Positions 22,684-34,356 of a stretch of DNA of 64,000 nucleotides are shown here, one piece after another. The position numbers and the translations under genes are program-made. Position 1 is the first letter of the stretch, and each line of letters begins with the position of its first letter. Location of the stretch: positions 831,501-895,500 of the forward strand of contig BSBK01001580.1 in NCBI GenBank assembly GCA_027943335.1, in the 5' to 3' direction. The notes under the pieces were generated by a model. It was not told the origin of the DNA and searched no databases. It saw nothing but the letters and a program-made list of their open reading frames with translations. Source of the stretch: Chamaecyparis obtusa (lineage: Eukaryota; Streptophyta; Pinopsida; Cupressales; Cupressaceae).

Positions 22684-23506
22684 CACAATATTTTGATTAA
22701 TAGGAGACTGGAAATTGTTAACAACCTCTCCATCATCTGATGTATCCTCATTTTCAATGCATGCAAAATTTCCTTCTTCAGATTGTTCTTTGAGTTTTCC
22801 TTTAAGAACATCACTAGCTCTGGTTCTACAAATCTATGTTGTGTACCCCTTTTTCTTACAGTAAAAACATTTATTGTCTCTTCTATTGTTATTTGACCAT
22901 TTTTAGTACTTTGTGAGTATAATGCATGATCTATTTGATGAGCTTCTTCTATGACTTCCTTTGTCATGTTTTCTTCTACTAGAAGGGCTGAAATCATATC
23001 CTCTAGAGTCTACGAAGTGAGTTGACTTAGTGTAAAGACAACATTACTATATTTGGAAGATAATCTATTTAACAAGATGGACTTAGCATCATCATCATCA
23101 ACATGAGCTTTAACTTCTTCAAGTTTTCTAATGAGAGACCTTAAATTTCTTATATGATTTGACATTGTGATCCTGTTTTCCATTTTGAATCTAAACAATT
23201 GAATTTTTAGAGAAAACTTTGCATTGACAACTTTTTCTCCAAAAAACTTATTTAGATTATCCCAAATCTCGGTAGAAGTGTTATCCTTTCTACGTGATGA
23301 AGTTCAAAATCTACAAGAGCAAGACCAATAATAGCCTTGGCTTTATCATCTCTACCATTCCACTCCAACAATTTATTTGCATTTGTAGGTGGTTTTTATT
23401 TTTCACTTACTATACCCCATAGGTTTTTATTCATCAATTACATTTGTATTTTAATTCTCCATGTATGAAAATTGAAACCAGAGTATTTATCTAATGGAAT
23501 ATCCAT
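22684..23506 (-). pseudogene. Copia-type gag of the small element
   Basis: Starts at ATG 23506 (MDIPLDKYSGFNFHTW), the usual opening of plant copia Gag. It continues through KAKAIIGLALVDFELHHV, a frameshift near 23285, then EIWDNLNKFFGEKVV, NRITMSNHIRNLRSLIRKLE and AKSILLNRLSSKYSNVV (about 23060-23130), the UBN2/Retrotran_gag core. After a TAG at 23010 the frame goes on with TLEDMISALLVEE. A zinc knuckle at about 22845-22872 reads KCFYCKKKGYTT followed by a stop and IC, so the His is lost. The tail is acidic (ENEDTSDDGEVVNN). Several stops make it non-functional. Gag alone would let the element be packaged by particles of a related copia element. Confidence 0.75.
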
Positions 23507-24260
23507 TGAACAAAAACACTAGAAATCGCCAACCATTCAAAAAATTAAAAATAGTATGTATTCTATACTTGGTTAAAAGTGCGTACTTACTATATTCTGA
23601 CTGTATTAGAAATGAGGTACTTCACCACAAGCTTTTGATCAAAATAACCATATCCAAAAACTCTTCAACAGTGATGGAAAATAACTCTGCTCCAAATGTT
23701 GATTGATACTTTATCATTAACTGTGTATCTATATCAATAGTAATTGATGAAGACCAATGATCATAAAGGACGATGAAGCCTACGTTGAAGCCTAGTTTAA
23801 TCAACTTAGGTTTATCCCATCCAAGACTGTGCAAGATGCAATTTTTCTTTTTCCCTATGATGTAACTTCTACCTATTCCATTACTAGGAGAACTTCTTAT
23901 GTCTCTTCAGAAATTTGTCCTCATTAAGGAGGCAATGGCAATCATATTACTTCTCCAGCCATTGTGCTTGTCCACTTTATGAAGGTGATGGAAATGATAT
24001 TACTCCTCTAGCCAGCGTGCACTGATATTATTCCTCCAGCCAGCACTTGAGACATTTGATCTCTTTGATGACATCATAGTAATGTCAGAAGGGTAGATTG
24101 TATATCATGGACCTCATTTGATAGAGCTCTCCACACCCTCTTGCCTCTTATATTGTGCACACATTACAACATTCAGACTATCCATCGTAGAGGCACACAG
24201 AGACACATCAGATAGATCCACACAATAGACACAACCTCTCTACATTATCCTTTCTAGAAC

Positions 24261-24274
24261 GCTCTGATACCAAA
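24261..24274 (-). promoter_or_regulatory. Primer-binding site (initiator tRNA-Met type)
   Basis: TTTGGTATCAGAGC on the minus strand, directly after the 5' LTR end at 24275. This is the common plant copia PBS. Confidence 0.88.
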
Positions 24275-24414
24275 TGAAAAAAGTAGAATGTGTTTTCTAT
24301 ATTCAACTGATCTTTGAATACAACTATATAATACAGTAAATAGTTAACCAATAACTATTAACTACTTACAAGAAAGGAGGTGAGCAGTTAACCGAACTGC
24401 AATGTATTATGCCA
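24275..24414 (-). repeat. 5' LTR of the gag-only element (140 bases)
   Basis: Partner of 21951-22090 with about ten differences by eye. It is preceded on the minus strand by AAGAGAATAGT, which resembles a weak purine tract. That could mean this LTR once also stood at the 3' side of another copy (tandem array). Confidence 0.85.
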
Positions 24415-24668
24415 ACTATTCTCTTGGTTGACTAGGATGCATGTGACAAGTGGTGTGCAATATTTTTGGAATTTCACTAAGGTAAGTCATGGAAAGGGAG
24501 AGCATGATGGTGTAGGAGGATGTGTGAAAGGATCTCTTACTAGAGAGGAATTGAAGTATGAAGGTGATGTAGTGTTAATAGATGGAGAAAAAATTGTGCA
24601 ATGGTGTAATTATTGGATATTGTTGATGCATTTAATATGTTTAATCACTGCATTATCTTGTTGAGTGT

Positions 24669-25846
24669 TGTTGGAATTACATTGTTGTCAATTCATGTTT
24701 TGTCACTGATGTCAACATATGTTTCTATGAAGAAAAAAAACTAGTTATTACAGTGTACAGATACTGTACAGATAATTCAGAATATGCGAATACAGATTTG
24801 TGTACAGGGAAGTGTTGTGATCTTATATCCAAGATCACATGCCATAATAATTCATATTGGCTGAGTTACAAAAGATTTAGTGAAGACTGGATTCTGGACT
24901 ATGACAGTGGAAGTTGATAGAGTAAGTCTCTATTTTTTGAGTATATCTTACAAGTGATGTGGATTCAGTATAGGTGAGCTTAAAGATGTCAAATAGTATA
25001 ATAAGGAATGTTCGTTGGTCTTAGAAAGTCATGGAAAGAAGGATGACATCAACTATGGCATGTGTTCTGGAGGAGACCTATTTGGAGCTGACTTTAGAAT
25101 TGAAGCATGTATTATGAATGGTGAGCATAAATTACGGATGTCAGACCTTAATTATTGAAATGTAATTGTTGTATACTTGTTATAGATACCGTGTGTATCT
25201 TAGCAAGGGGTTATGTAATTATTTGTATGTTAGGAAAGCCTAATTGGGTGACCTGATCATTTATTTGTAATAAGGTATATATATAAGATCTTTTATTTTG
25301 AAAAGACATGTAGTATGGATGGAATGTGAAAGAGGATTGTGGAAAATGCGAGCCTATATCTTCTGGATGTAGAGCAAAGGATATTTTATACTTCATTGGA
25401 ACTAATCAAGCAAAGATAGTTGCTATCAGATAGTTTACAAGGATTTTCTATTTTCTTATATGCACTTATGTTGTGAATAGTGAGTTTTGAAGGTGGATAT
25501 AACCTTCTTTAGGCAGTGATCCTACTACTTTCTTTGACTCCTAACAGGGTCTGTCCTCTAACAAGGACTATGTACTATAATGTTTTAATTAGCTCCTAAC
25601 AAGGCTAGTTCTTTTAACAGATATACAATACTCTCAGTACATCATTTTTGGGTACCAATTCGCACCGGGGTTTTACCTTTAATAGGGTTTCCTCGACTAC
25701 AAGTATTGTGTTATTGTGTGATTTTGATTTGGTATTGTTGTTATTCAAAGTTTAAAGTTTATTCAATTGACTCACCCCCCTCTTAGTTGTTATACAATTG
25801 ATTCACCCCCCCTCTTAGTTGTATTGGTGGACTATTATTTCTAACA
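24669..25846 (+). repeat. 5' LTR of the copia element (about 1178 bases)
   Basis: Begins TGTTGGAATTACATTG and ends TATTTCTAACA directly before the PBS. Near the 3' end a CACCCCCCTCTTAGTTGT phrase is repeated twice (about 25773-25825). A TATATATAAG motif lies at about 25277. Its left boundary is inferred from the TGTTGG...CTAACA ends because no second copy is in view. Confidence 0.7.
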
Positions 25847-25860
25847 ATTGGTATCAGAGC
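25847..25860 (+). promoter_or_regulatory. Primer-binding site (initiator tRNA-Met type)
   Basis: ATTGGTATCAGAGC immediately after the LTR end CTAACA. Standard plant copia PBS. Confidence 0.92.
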
Positions 25861-25907
25861 TACTAGTCCTTAGAGAGAAATCTTAACAGCTTAAGGTGAT
25901 CTTGGAG

Positions 25908-26688
25908 ATGGCATTCTATAGGAAGGATAGTCCAAAATTTGATCCTAAAAAATTTGACACTTTGAAGAACAAGATGAGGACTCATTTTCTATGTTTAGGT
26001 ATCGACTAATGGATGATCACAAAGAATGAGGTAACCATGAAGGCTAAGGATGAATTGGATAAATCTATTGACAAAGAAAATAAGACATTTTCATATAACA
26101 TGGCCATAAGGGAAGCACTAATCCACACACTCTCTGAAGGAGAATTTACTGAGGTGAAAGATCTAGATTCAACACACAAAATTTGGGTAAGATTAGAAGG
26201 ATTGTATGAAGGAGATAATTTTACTAAGCAAGAAAAATTACAGAATTGGAAAACAAGGATGGAAAAGCTACAAATAAAAGATGATGAAAATATTAGGACT
26301 TATGTACAAAGAGTCACAGAGGTTTTGATTGGAATCATAAATTCTGGAGGCACTTATGAATAGGAAGAATTCATTGCAAAGATCCTTAGATCATTGACAC
26401 ATGTTTACAAGACCAAAGTTTAGGCTATAGAAGAAATTATACCTTTGACTCCAAAATTTAGCAGAGAAATGTTGATTGCAAAGCTAACTACCTTTGAAGT
26501 TGTAGAAAGGGGAGATTTTTTACCTAATGTTGAAATAAGATTTAAGGCATCTACACGCAAAAAGACAATATCTAAAATTGAGAGCACTAGTAGTGATAAT
26601 ATAAAAGAAGAGCTTGGTGAGTATGCTAATGAATGGGAATAGATACAAGAAGAAGAAATAAATCTAGATGAACTTTTTGCCTTGATCG
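25908..26688 (+). pseudogene. Copia gag, N-terminal part
   Basis: Starts at ATG 25908, 47 bases after the PBS, with MAFYRKDSPKFDPKKFDTLK. The frame continues to the insertion at 26689. Visible motifs: AREALIHTLSEGEF-like segment, DSTHKIWVRLEGLYEGD (about 26170-26215), LQNWKTRMEKLQIKDDENI, ILRSLTHVYKTKV, LIAKLTTFEVVE; all typical of the copia Gag core. TAG or TAA stops lie near 26007, 26361, 26421 and 26640; the last three stand where relatives have Gln. The frame reads DELFALI at the insertion point and resumes at 38970 with an Arg/Lys-rich segment and zinc knuckle. Confidence 0.85.
26684..26688 (+). repeat. Probable target-site duplication GATCG, left copy
   Basis: GATCG here and GATTA at 38965-38969 flank the insert. 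They differ at two positions. However, counting one five-base copy and removing the insert lets the gag frame continue from 26688 into 38970, which supports a five-base duplication that has since diverged. Confidence 0.6.
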
Positions 26689-29600
26689 TGTTGGTTCCTA
26701 GATAGGATTTTATACTCCATGAGACACCAATATACCTAAGACTGATTTTGGGAATGGTTAAGTCCAAATATGGGGAAATTTGTAGGTAACTGGACCAACT
26801 ATAGGGATAAGACTACCCTCTGCACTTCTTGCCCTCTGCACTTCTGGCTCTATAGAACCAAGGCAGCTACACCTAATACAATATAATAGAACCATTCATT
26901 CATTGACTCTCCATTGCTATGATGAAATTGATACCCACAAACATAAAACTGAAAGGATTGAAAGAATTTAAAAGATTTTAATTTGAGTTCTTGTAGAACG
27001 TAAACAACCATGCCAAACTAGCATCACTATAGGAGATACTAATTTCTGATCAATGGCTTGTCCATTGTGAAATATCTCTGAGATAGATACAAAATACAAG
27101 AACACAAATTCCAAGCCATAAACACAATAAACCAGATTCATACACTGCTTACAAACATCCTTTTAGTTGAACCAAATGAATCTATGTTTCATTCAGAGAC
27201 CTTTAACTTGATCCTAGATCAAGGCTGAAAATAAAACATATACAAAGATAAACTCCAAGCAATGAATCAGAAAACCCAAAACTCAAGAAGCACAACCAAA
27301 GGAGGGATTTGAAAACTGAAAACTGCATTAAATATAAGGATTCAAGTTCCTGTATTACAAACTATTCCGAAATACAACTCTTAGACAATATGCAAAATAT
27401 TTTGAAGGGTTTTCCACTGTATTGACACAACTAGCAAAAATATATTACAATCTGGACTAAGGATACACACTTAGCTTCTCAGCTTCCTGTGTCAAGAATT
27501 TCCAACCAACCCCTTCTAAATGATCATAAAAATCCTTTTATAGAGACAAGGATACAATAAGAAAAAGATCATTTAGGTTAAAAAAAACCTAAACCTAACC
27601 AATCAAATCCAAGGCCTATAGGAGAAAGAAATCTGTTTGTACCTCTGCAAAACATTCCTAGGAATAATCAACTATTTCCTCTAAAAAAGATCAAATCAAC
27701 AATGAATACCTTGGAAGAAGCAACAAATCTGATCTATTCATGAATCAAAACAAAACAACTTCAAAGCAACCAAGTTGCAAGAAATTTGATCTTCCCCCTT
27801 TCCCAGATTTTTAAATCAATCACATCTGAAATGAAAAATCTTCACCAAACTCGGATCCCGAAAATACCAATCATTACTGCTTCTACCAATTTGGTCAAAC
27901 CTAATTTTAACCATCACCACTATTATCTTGGCCTTGTGGCGTTTCCAAAAACATATAATACTTGTATATTTGGATAAAAATTAAGCCCTGGACATCATTT
28001 TTCGTGAGCAAACAACTTCAGTTAAATTTTTGATTTATTTATATAGTACAAACTATACAAATTCAAATTTTAATATTTGCTATAGATTTGAATTTTGAGG
28101 CGGGCCCCATGTGCCACATGGCACCATCTAGTTCACTTACTGATCCACCTCATTGCCCAGTCAGACCTAACAACACACCCCCTGCCACATGGTGCTCTCC
28201 GATTTGCCTGTACTGCTGACTGGGTGTCAATCTCCAACCTTACCCGCCAGCTCATCGGATGACACATGACGCTCTGTCACTAATCCACAAGCATAACCAT
28301 CGTGCATCTTCATATCTCTGGAATAACGACCACCACTGGATCGGCATGCATCTCAAGGCGGTCGACCAACTATCCACCTTATGCTTCGTCATGGGTCCCT
28401 CGCCACATGCCACATTTCTATTTTCCTGAAATGTCCACTTGGCACCAAACTGCATCCTGGTTGCCACATCACTGGGCTAATAGGTGTCATCTCATCGCTA
28501 TATCACCAAGGTATATCACGTGCATCTCCATCCCCCTGCTACAGCAATGACCGTTGGATGTTGGCATGCATCTTGATGCACATGACCTGCTCATCAACAC
28601 ATGTTTCGTCAAAATATACTTTACCTCACGTATGGGGCCCGCTGGCCAAGTCACCATCCATGTTGTGTGCCAGCCATTTGCCTCGGTTTTCATGCTTGTG
28701 TGTGAGGCCCTCCAACTGGGCGTTCATTCTTAGACACCATGAATGTATGTGTTATTCCTTATAAATTCCTTATTCCCTTCCTGCACAGGAAATGTGGGAT
28801 AATGTTTTCATACAATATAATATTTCCTATTAAAAAATATTTTCTTGGAGTGCGCCTAGCTGGCCCACCAAATCCGAGTAGCCTTCCTTTCCTTTCTCAC
28901 TTTACTCTACATTTGGGCACCATTTCTTATAAACATATAAAACATTCGTGATAGGATAAATGTGGGATATATGCCCATGGAGCTAGAACCACCAAAACCT
29001 TCTCCCCTCAGCTCACATGCACCAACCTCCTTTCTTATGGGAATACAAAATATATTGCACTACAAGGCATGTGCTTGGAAGTCTTCCATGTAGCTAGAAC
29101 ATGCACAACATTAAGAGGCTCACGCAGCCCCTCTTTATGTAGCCTTCCATTCCTTCGGTGCGTGAGGCATAGAAGACATGTACCCAACACTTATGGTGAT
29201 AGTGCTACTCATTTAATTCCAATGCCAGCACGTTTTGGCTTCCTCACAAAAGGTCTACAGCCTGAGAGAGAGGTGCGTCCAAAGCATGTTGAAAATGTGA
29301 GCAGCATCCCATTCATGGTGCATGAGGGAGGGGAACTATGGTAGCCTCCATGGTGTCTGAAAAACTTACCAAGTAGAAAGTAAATGCTTTGCTAAAAACT
29401 TCTCACAAGCAACCTTATCTCATTCATTTCTTGGGCCTATGAACATGTTACAGAGCACACAAGCAGCCCCAAAGGGAGACTCATGAAGCATTTTAGGGAG
29501 GGTTGCGTGAGACTTTGGAGGGGTTGTGTAAGATTTCAAAACTAATGTATGCAGCCCCTAAATCATGTGCAAACCCTCATAACATTTGGTTATGTAAAAA

Positions 29601-31254
29601 AAAATATGTTTGGTATGAACCTTTTCAAAACTTCTTTGGCCTTTGGCCATTTATGGTTTAGTTCGGCCAATAAATGAATATGCTCAACAATCCACTTGTT
29701 AGCCAATAGTTTATGGAACCCATGCTTTTGAAGCTTCTGAAAATAATGCCAACGATCATTAAAACTCCTTGCCAATCACTCCACAATTTGTATGCATGTC
29801 ACTTTGTATTTCATTCAAATCTTTTATGTCATCACAGACTGTTTTAAATAATGAGGCAGGCTGGACTCCAAGCGGGTCCGGCCTAAAAAAATTTTGAACT
29901 GAAACAATTGGCCTTGAAAATGATCTAGAACAACTGGCATTTGCAACTGGATCGGATCCGGCTAACCGAAAACCTTAAAAAACTTCAAATTTTAACCACT
30001 TCGCTAGTCACCAATCCTTAATAAAACACCTCCAGTCGCGCTATTAAAAGACCGATCAAAACATACCACTGGAAGCTAAAACCTAGCAAACACGAACTTT
30101 GAAATATAGAGAAACATCTTGCCAAATGGATTCATAAAAAAATGAACAAGGCAGGAGATTTTAAAAGTTGAAAATGCCCGTTCAAAATTGTCGGCAAACA
30201 CAGACTGAAAATCACTATCGACTGCCTCGGAAGGGGCTGAATGAAAAATATCAAATGATGATTTGAGGGCGAGCCACTGAATCTGGAAGAAATTTCATAT
30301 GCAAGGATTGAAAAAAAACAACCCTTAATTAGAGACGAGCATCCGACAAAAAGCTATGAATTTTTGAAAATGGCTACTTTACAAAATTATGCTATCCACA
30401 CTTTTTAACATTATTGAACACATTTTTACCGACTTTGCAACCCTATCAAACGAAACCTTTACAGTCTGAAATCCTAGATAGATGATCTTTCTGACACATA
30501 GAAAATAAGGCTTTGATCAGATTCCCAAAATGATCAACCGATTATCAATAATTTATCTTCAAAATCGGCCACTTGGAACATCCTGAACCGAAAATAACCA
30601 GATTCGTAGAAATTGCATTTGGAATTGATCGAGCAAAGTGATCAATTGGATTCGTCATGATCTGAAACTTATCAGGGAGCATCACTTCCATGTCTATAGT
30701 ATGGAACATCATTCAATTATGTTTTACCTCAAGCTCGGTGCAAATGGAAAGGCCCTAAAGTAGCCACTCAGAAAACTAAACTATGCACTCCTGGAGAAAC
30801 TAAGAAATTGCAAACAGAATGGCTTCGGTAAACATGTCAAACGGGCACATGGGGGGCTGAAAATCAGTGTGGTACTTCTTTCTCATGCCTAAAACATGAC
30901 GTAACATTCATTTCATCATGACCATCAACCAGGCATCAGATGGAAGCCTCCAAACTAGGCCATTTAGTTAAAATCGGACAAGACGCAAAGTGCAGATTTG
31001 AGCACAAGCCTCCAAATGGGTACAATCAAAACTTATCTGAACTGAGATCTGGGAGTTGTAACCAACTTCATATGCCAAATGAAATACGAGGAACACCTAT
31101 CCCAAGCACCATTCCATGAAAACCAGTAGGCCTATCTTTACATACACTTGAACTTAGGTCTTTTTTAACTGTTCTTTTGAAGCACTAAACATTGCCTTAG
31201 GAAAATTCTCTGATTATGGGATCAAAACTATCTGGATTTTTTAGAGCACCAATA
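26689..31254 (-). repeat. 3' LTR of the LARD-like element (4566 bases)
   Basis: Matches 34357-38964 along its whole length; in one 108-base stretch compared by eye I counted about five differences. It has a 20-base class duplication (CCCTCTGCACTTCT twice, about 26816-26846) and lacks about 60 bases that are present at about 34548-34610. Bases 28090-28700 are clearly GC-richer than the rest and contain CACATGGC/GCCACATG phrases. Frames inside are scattered and I take none as genes. Confidence 0.9.
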
Positions 31255-31460
31255 GTGTCTCTTGTTGGGGACACGTGCCCCTTGTGGGCATGCAAAGAAT
31301 TCATGAATCTTTGGTACAACAGACCACTCAAAAATGAAAACCAACTTGCTCTCTTTCAAAAACAGGGAACCTTACTGAAAGAAACAAACCACACAACTGA
31401 AAGAAAGCAACTATACAATATATACCTTACTTGCAAAGCCTCAAAGCCTCAAAACTGAAA
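31255..31460 (-). other. 3' internal flank of the LARD-like element
   Basis: Short region between the acidic frame and the 3' LTR. No convincing PPT: the minus strand next to the LTR reads CAACAAGAGACACTA, which is only weakly purine-rich. It contains the palindrome GGGGACACGTGCCCC at 31267-31281. Confidence 0.4.
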
Positions 31461-33201
31461 TCATTGTTTACCTCTATCAAACATATGATTTTCATCCCCA
31501 TGTGAGACCATCCATCTGAAAATAACATGACAAATTTGTTGTCTACATATGTGAACATTCTCGGGCTGAAAAATAATTTTGTATTTGTTATAGCCCACAT
31601 TCTTCCAGTCACCACTATCCTTATATTCCAAACAATATGGAATATCTTTTATCTCCTCTTGATGATTGGAAACATAACATTCATCTAATAATGCATTAAA
31701 AGATAAAATGTACTGATCCATATATGTTACTAGGGACTCACCTAGCTGAGAATGAACTGAATCCTTAGTTGTATCTTTATGGGATACTTCAGCCATTGAG
31801 TGACTTGGTTCCTCTAAGATGTACTCACAATCTGAATCATGAACCAAGTGCAAAATTTCTTCATAGACATCATGACATAAGGACAGCTGACCGGTATCAT
31901 CATTTTCATTAAGAAATTTATTGTCCCTATTATTGAAGACACTATCCTCAATACTATCACAACCATTATCAAATTCATCAAAAGAAGAAAGAAAATGAAC
32001 AACAAACTTGTTCATTACCGAAATCTGAATGACAAGAAAAAACATTGTCATGGTCTTCTTTATCTTCTTCTGAGTCATAACATGAGGGGATTTCATGCAA
32101 ACATGAATCATTATTTTCATCATTTTGAACACATGCCACAATATTAGTGTCAAAACATATATCATTTGGATAATGCAAAGTGGAACCCACATTGGAGGCA
32201 TACCTCTGAAAATCAGCCTCTACGATGTTTGAGATTTCATCACTGTCCAGTGCGCTTTGGATTTCATTTTCATTCTCTTTGGTTTCATGCATGATGTTGC
32301 AAACTTCCTCCTTGTTTAGAACAGGGGCTGGAACTTCTTGCCTTAAATCATTTTGTGCACAACAATCACTGCAACAACTTTTATCTGCATCATATTCATC
32401 TTTTTGTTGTTTACACAAATATCTCTTGTATTGAGACAAGAGGACTATTCTCTTATGCTGATAGAAATAAAGGTATACAAACTTAATAGAAGCATTATCA
32501 ATTGTAGACTCTTCTCCAACATCTTGACATTCACTGAATTCACTATCAACATCATAACCAGCTTTATTAGTACAAAGGGAAACAACATCATCATCTTTAT
32601 TCGCATAGAGCTGCTCACAAGGAAACCTTACTGTCATATTTCCACGATCTGATTTTGTATCTGTAACCAGTCCATGATCATCACAAGAACTCATACCCTG
32701 ATCATTCTCACCAAAGGATTCACACTCATATAAATCCTCTGTAGCATTTTTAGTATCAAAAAAAAAATCAATAGGGCCTAACATTTGCTGATTGAATAGA
32801 TGTGTAACCTTACTATACTCAACTGTCAACAAATCAGAGATCTCATCACTACTGAGAGAAGGATAACTCAACTCATCTGTATGCATTGCCTCTTTATGAG
32901 CAGAAGTACTCACATCGTTCATATCAGAATCCTCATCCTTTTTACCAGTAGAAGAACACACCTCCTTACTTGGTAAATAAACACAACCGATGTGACTTCT
33001 GGAAACATGAGAAATGTTGTCTTGATTTTTCAGCACTGGTTTATACAAATCTAGAAGCAACTCATCCTCAATATTTTCATCAAAATCTTCATTCAAATAG
33101 TTTTCATTTTCAAATTCAGACCTCTCTAAATTAGTAGAAGACCTTGCATACAATGATTCTAACTCTTTATCACTACTACAATATAAATGTTCTTCTGACA
33201 T
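31461..33201 (-). pseudogene. Long acidic frame of the LARD-like element, function unknown
   Basis: Two overlapping minus-strand frames, 33201-31978 (407 codons) and 32201-31461, look like one protein with a frameshift near 31985; together about 570 residues. The composition is extreme: Asp, Glu, Ser, Asn and Cys dominate (LNEDFDENIEDELLLDLY, SLSSDEISDLLTVEYS, YDSEEDKEDHDNVFSC). SSDEISDL-type phrases occur at least twice. No zinc knuckle, catalytic motif, signal peptide or membrane segment is visible. It follows the gag remnant on the same strand, in the place where pol would be. It may be a Gag C-terminal extension or an accessory protein. I do not recognise a family. The length of open frame in an otherwise decayed neighbourhood is notable. 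Confidence 0.6.
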
Positions 33202-33301
33202 AACTTTATGATTCTAAGAAACATTTTCATCATTAAACATGAGCTGTTCTGAAATATTATTTCTATTATTTTTTTGCGGATGATCCTTTTGCAACTTATC
33301 C

Positions 33302-33583
33302 CATTCATCATTATCAAATACCAATCAGCTGCAACCCCTTTAAGGGATCTCCCAAAAATATCATGCTGACATCTTCCTCATAAATCTGATACTTTACAAT
33401 AAATCTGAAGATTGCTAAGACATGCTCTAATGTTGATTCAGACTGATCATTGAAGATCGGGATTAGATCAATGAGCTCACTAGGAAAATAATTGGGGAAT
33501 CCATGAACATGATCACAACTTAAAACTCTATCCAGCCTACTGAAACATAGCCTTCTAGGTCAGCCTATTTGTTGGTTATCCAT
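33302..33583 (-). pseudogene. Gypsy-type gag fragment of the LARD-like element
   Basis: On the minus strand an ATG at 33583 opens a frame (MDNQQIG, then a TGA, then RRLCFSRLDRVLSCDHVHGF). It continues with STLEHVLAIFRFIVKYQIYEED, and after a one-base shift near 33340 ends in AADWY. The layout (an EH-x-LAIF helix, then the SLKG...A-DWY box) fits the capsid region of plant gypsy Gag. The rest of Gag past the DWY box is replaced by or runs into the acidic frame at 33201. Gag could provide packaging while polymerase comes from another element. The match is by eye and moderate. Confidence 0.6.
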
Positions 33584-34336
33584 TTTATTTGAAACAAGAT
33601 GAACACTATTCATCTTACTTTGTCTTTACAAGAGGTATACCAAAATATTTGAACCTCTATGACAGTAAATTTAAAGTTTCATGACAAGATATTCAACATG
33701 GAAACATGAAACTGTCTAAGTCACTCTTCCCTTCTTATTGGTGCTGAAACAGTTAATAGGGAACAAAATACTATACAACTGATCTTATGGAAAAACACAT
33801 GAAGATCAAAAATACTTGTAAGTGCTGGAGTTGAAACTCAACTTGTTGAATGGAAAGCCTATGAATCTGAAGTTTACTCTACTAAAACAATTGTAGAGCC
33901 ACCACCTCCTTGAAGAAGACAAACTTTAACCGCTGAGAACTCCTTTTGTATCTTTCTCCATCAACACAACAAAACTTCAACAGGGTACATACTGTTTATC
34001 AGGACTGAAAATACATCATATTTTTTTTTTACTTTATTCATGCACTGACAAACAAAGAACTCAAAGTCACCACTCACAACTTGGTGAGATGATTTAAACT
34101 TTTAAAACTAACTCTTATACACTTCAATAGAAACCACTAGATAGATGAATAAGTCATCCAGGAGTCTAGCTCTACTTGTACCCACGTTATTCATAACTAA
34201 TTTATAACACTAGAGATATCAACTGATTGAAATAGGTAGGTGAGGAGTCCAACTCAACTTGGAACCTGCACTATTTCACACAATTTTATAATACAAGAGA
34301 TCTGAACTGGATTTAGCATGACCTTACATCTCTATT
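33584..34336 (-). other. 5' leader of the LARD-like element
   Basis: About 750 bases between PBS and the gag ATG. No coding motif seen. It contains a T10 run at about 34020-34031. Two similar stretches (AGCTCTACTTGTACC at 34169 and CCAACTCAACTTGGAACC at 34250) suggest a degenerate internal duplication. Confidence 0.4.
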
Positions 34337-34356
34337 CCCCAGTAGAGTCACCATTT
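34337..34356 (-). promoter_or_regulatory. Primer-binding site of the LARD-like element
   Basis: AAATGGTGACTCTACTGGGG on the minus strand starts at the LTR end (GGAACCAACA). The TGGTGACTC...TGGGG form occurs as a PBS in plant gypsy elements. tRNA not assigned. It fixes the element's orientation. Confidence 0.75.

Larger units (their letters stand above)
21951..24414 (-). mobile_element. Small gag-only LTR element (TR-GAG-like) with 140-base LTRs
   Basis: Direct repeats of 140 bases at 21951-22090 and 24275-24414 enclose 2.2 kb. On the minus strand the right copy is the 5' LTR (TGGCATAATA...TTTTTTCA), followed at once by TTTGGTATCAGAGC (24261-24274), a PBS complementary to initiator tRNA-Met. 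The left copy is the 3' LTR, preceded by the purine tract AAGGAGAGGAATAT (22091-22104). The interior encodes only a copia-type Gag. Elements with short LTRs and only gag have been described as TR-GAG. No target duplication is evident (AAGGA at left, ACTAT at right), so the copy may be recombined or decayed. Non-autonomous: it would need pol from a related copia element. Confidence 0.75.

Noticed and set aside
24261..24274. GGTATCAGAGC segments as parts of tRNA genes
   Set aside because: They are short, adjoin LTR ends, and lack the rest of a tRNA cloverleaf. They are primer-binding sites.
28252..28764. Several overlapping frames with Cys/His-rich peptides on both strands
   Set aside because: They are in the GC-richer block of an LTR, overlap each other in all frames, and recur only as the other LTR copy. 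Fewer stops follow from composition.
31461..33201. Long minus-strand acidic frame as a host gene
   Set aside because: It lies between two 4.6 kb direct repeats, after a PBS and a gag fragment on the same strand. It belongs to the element's interior.
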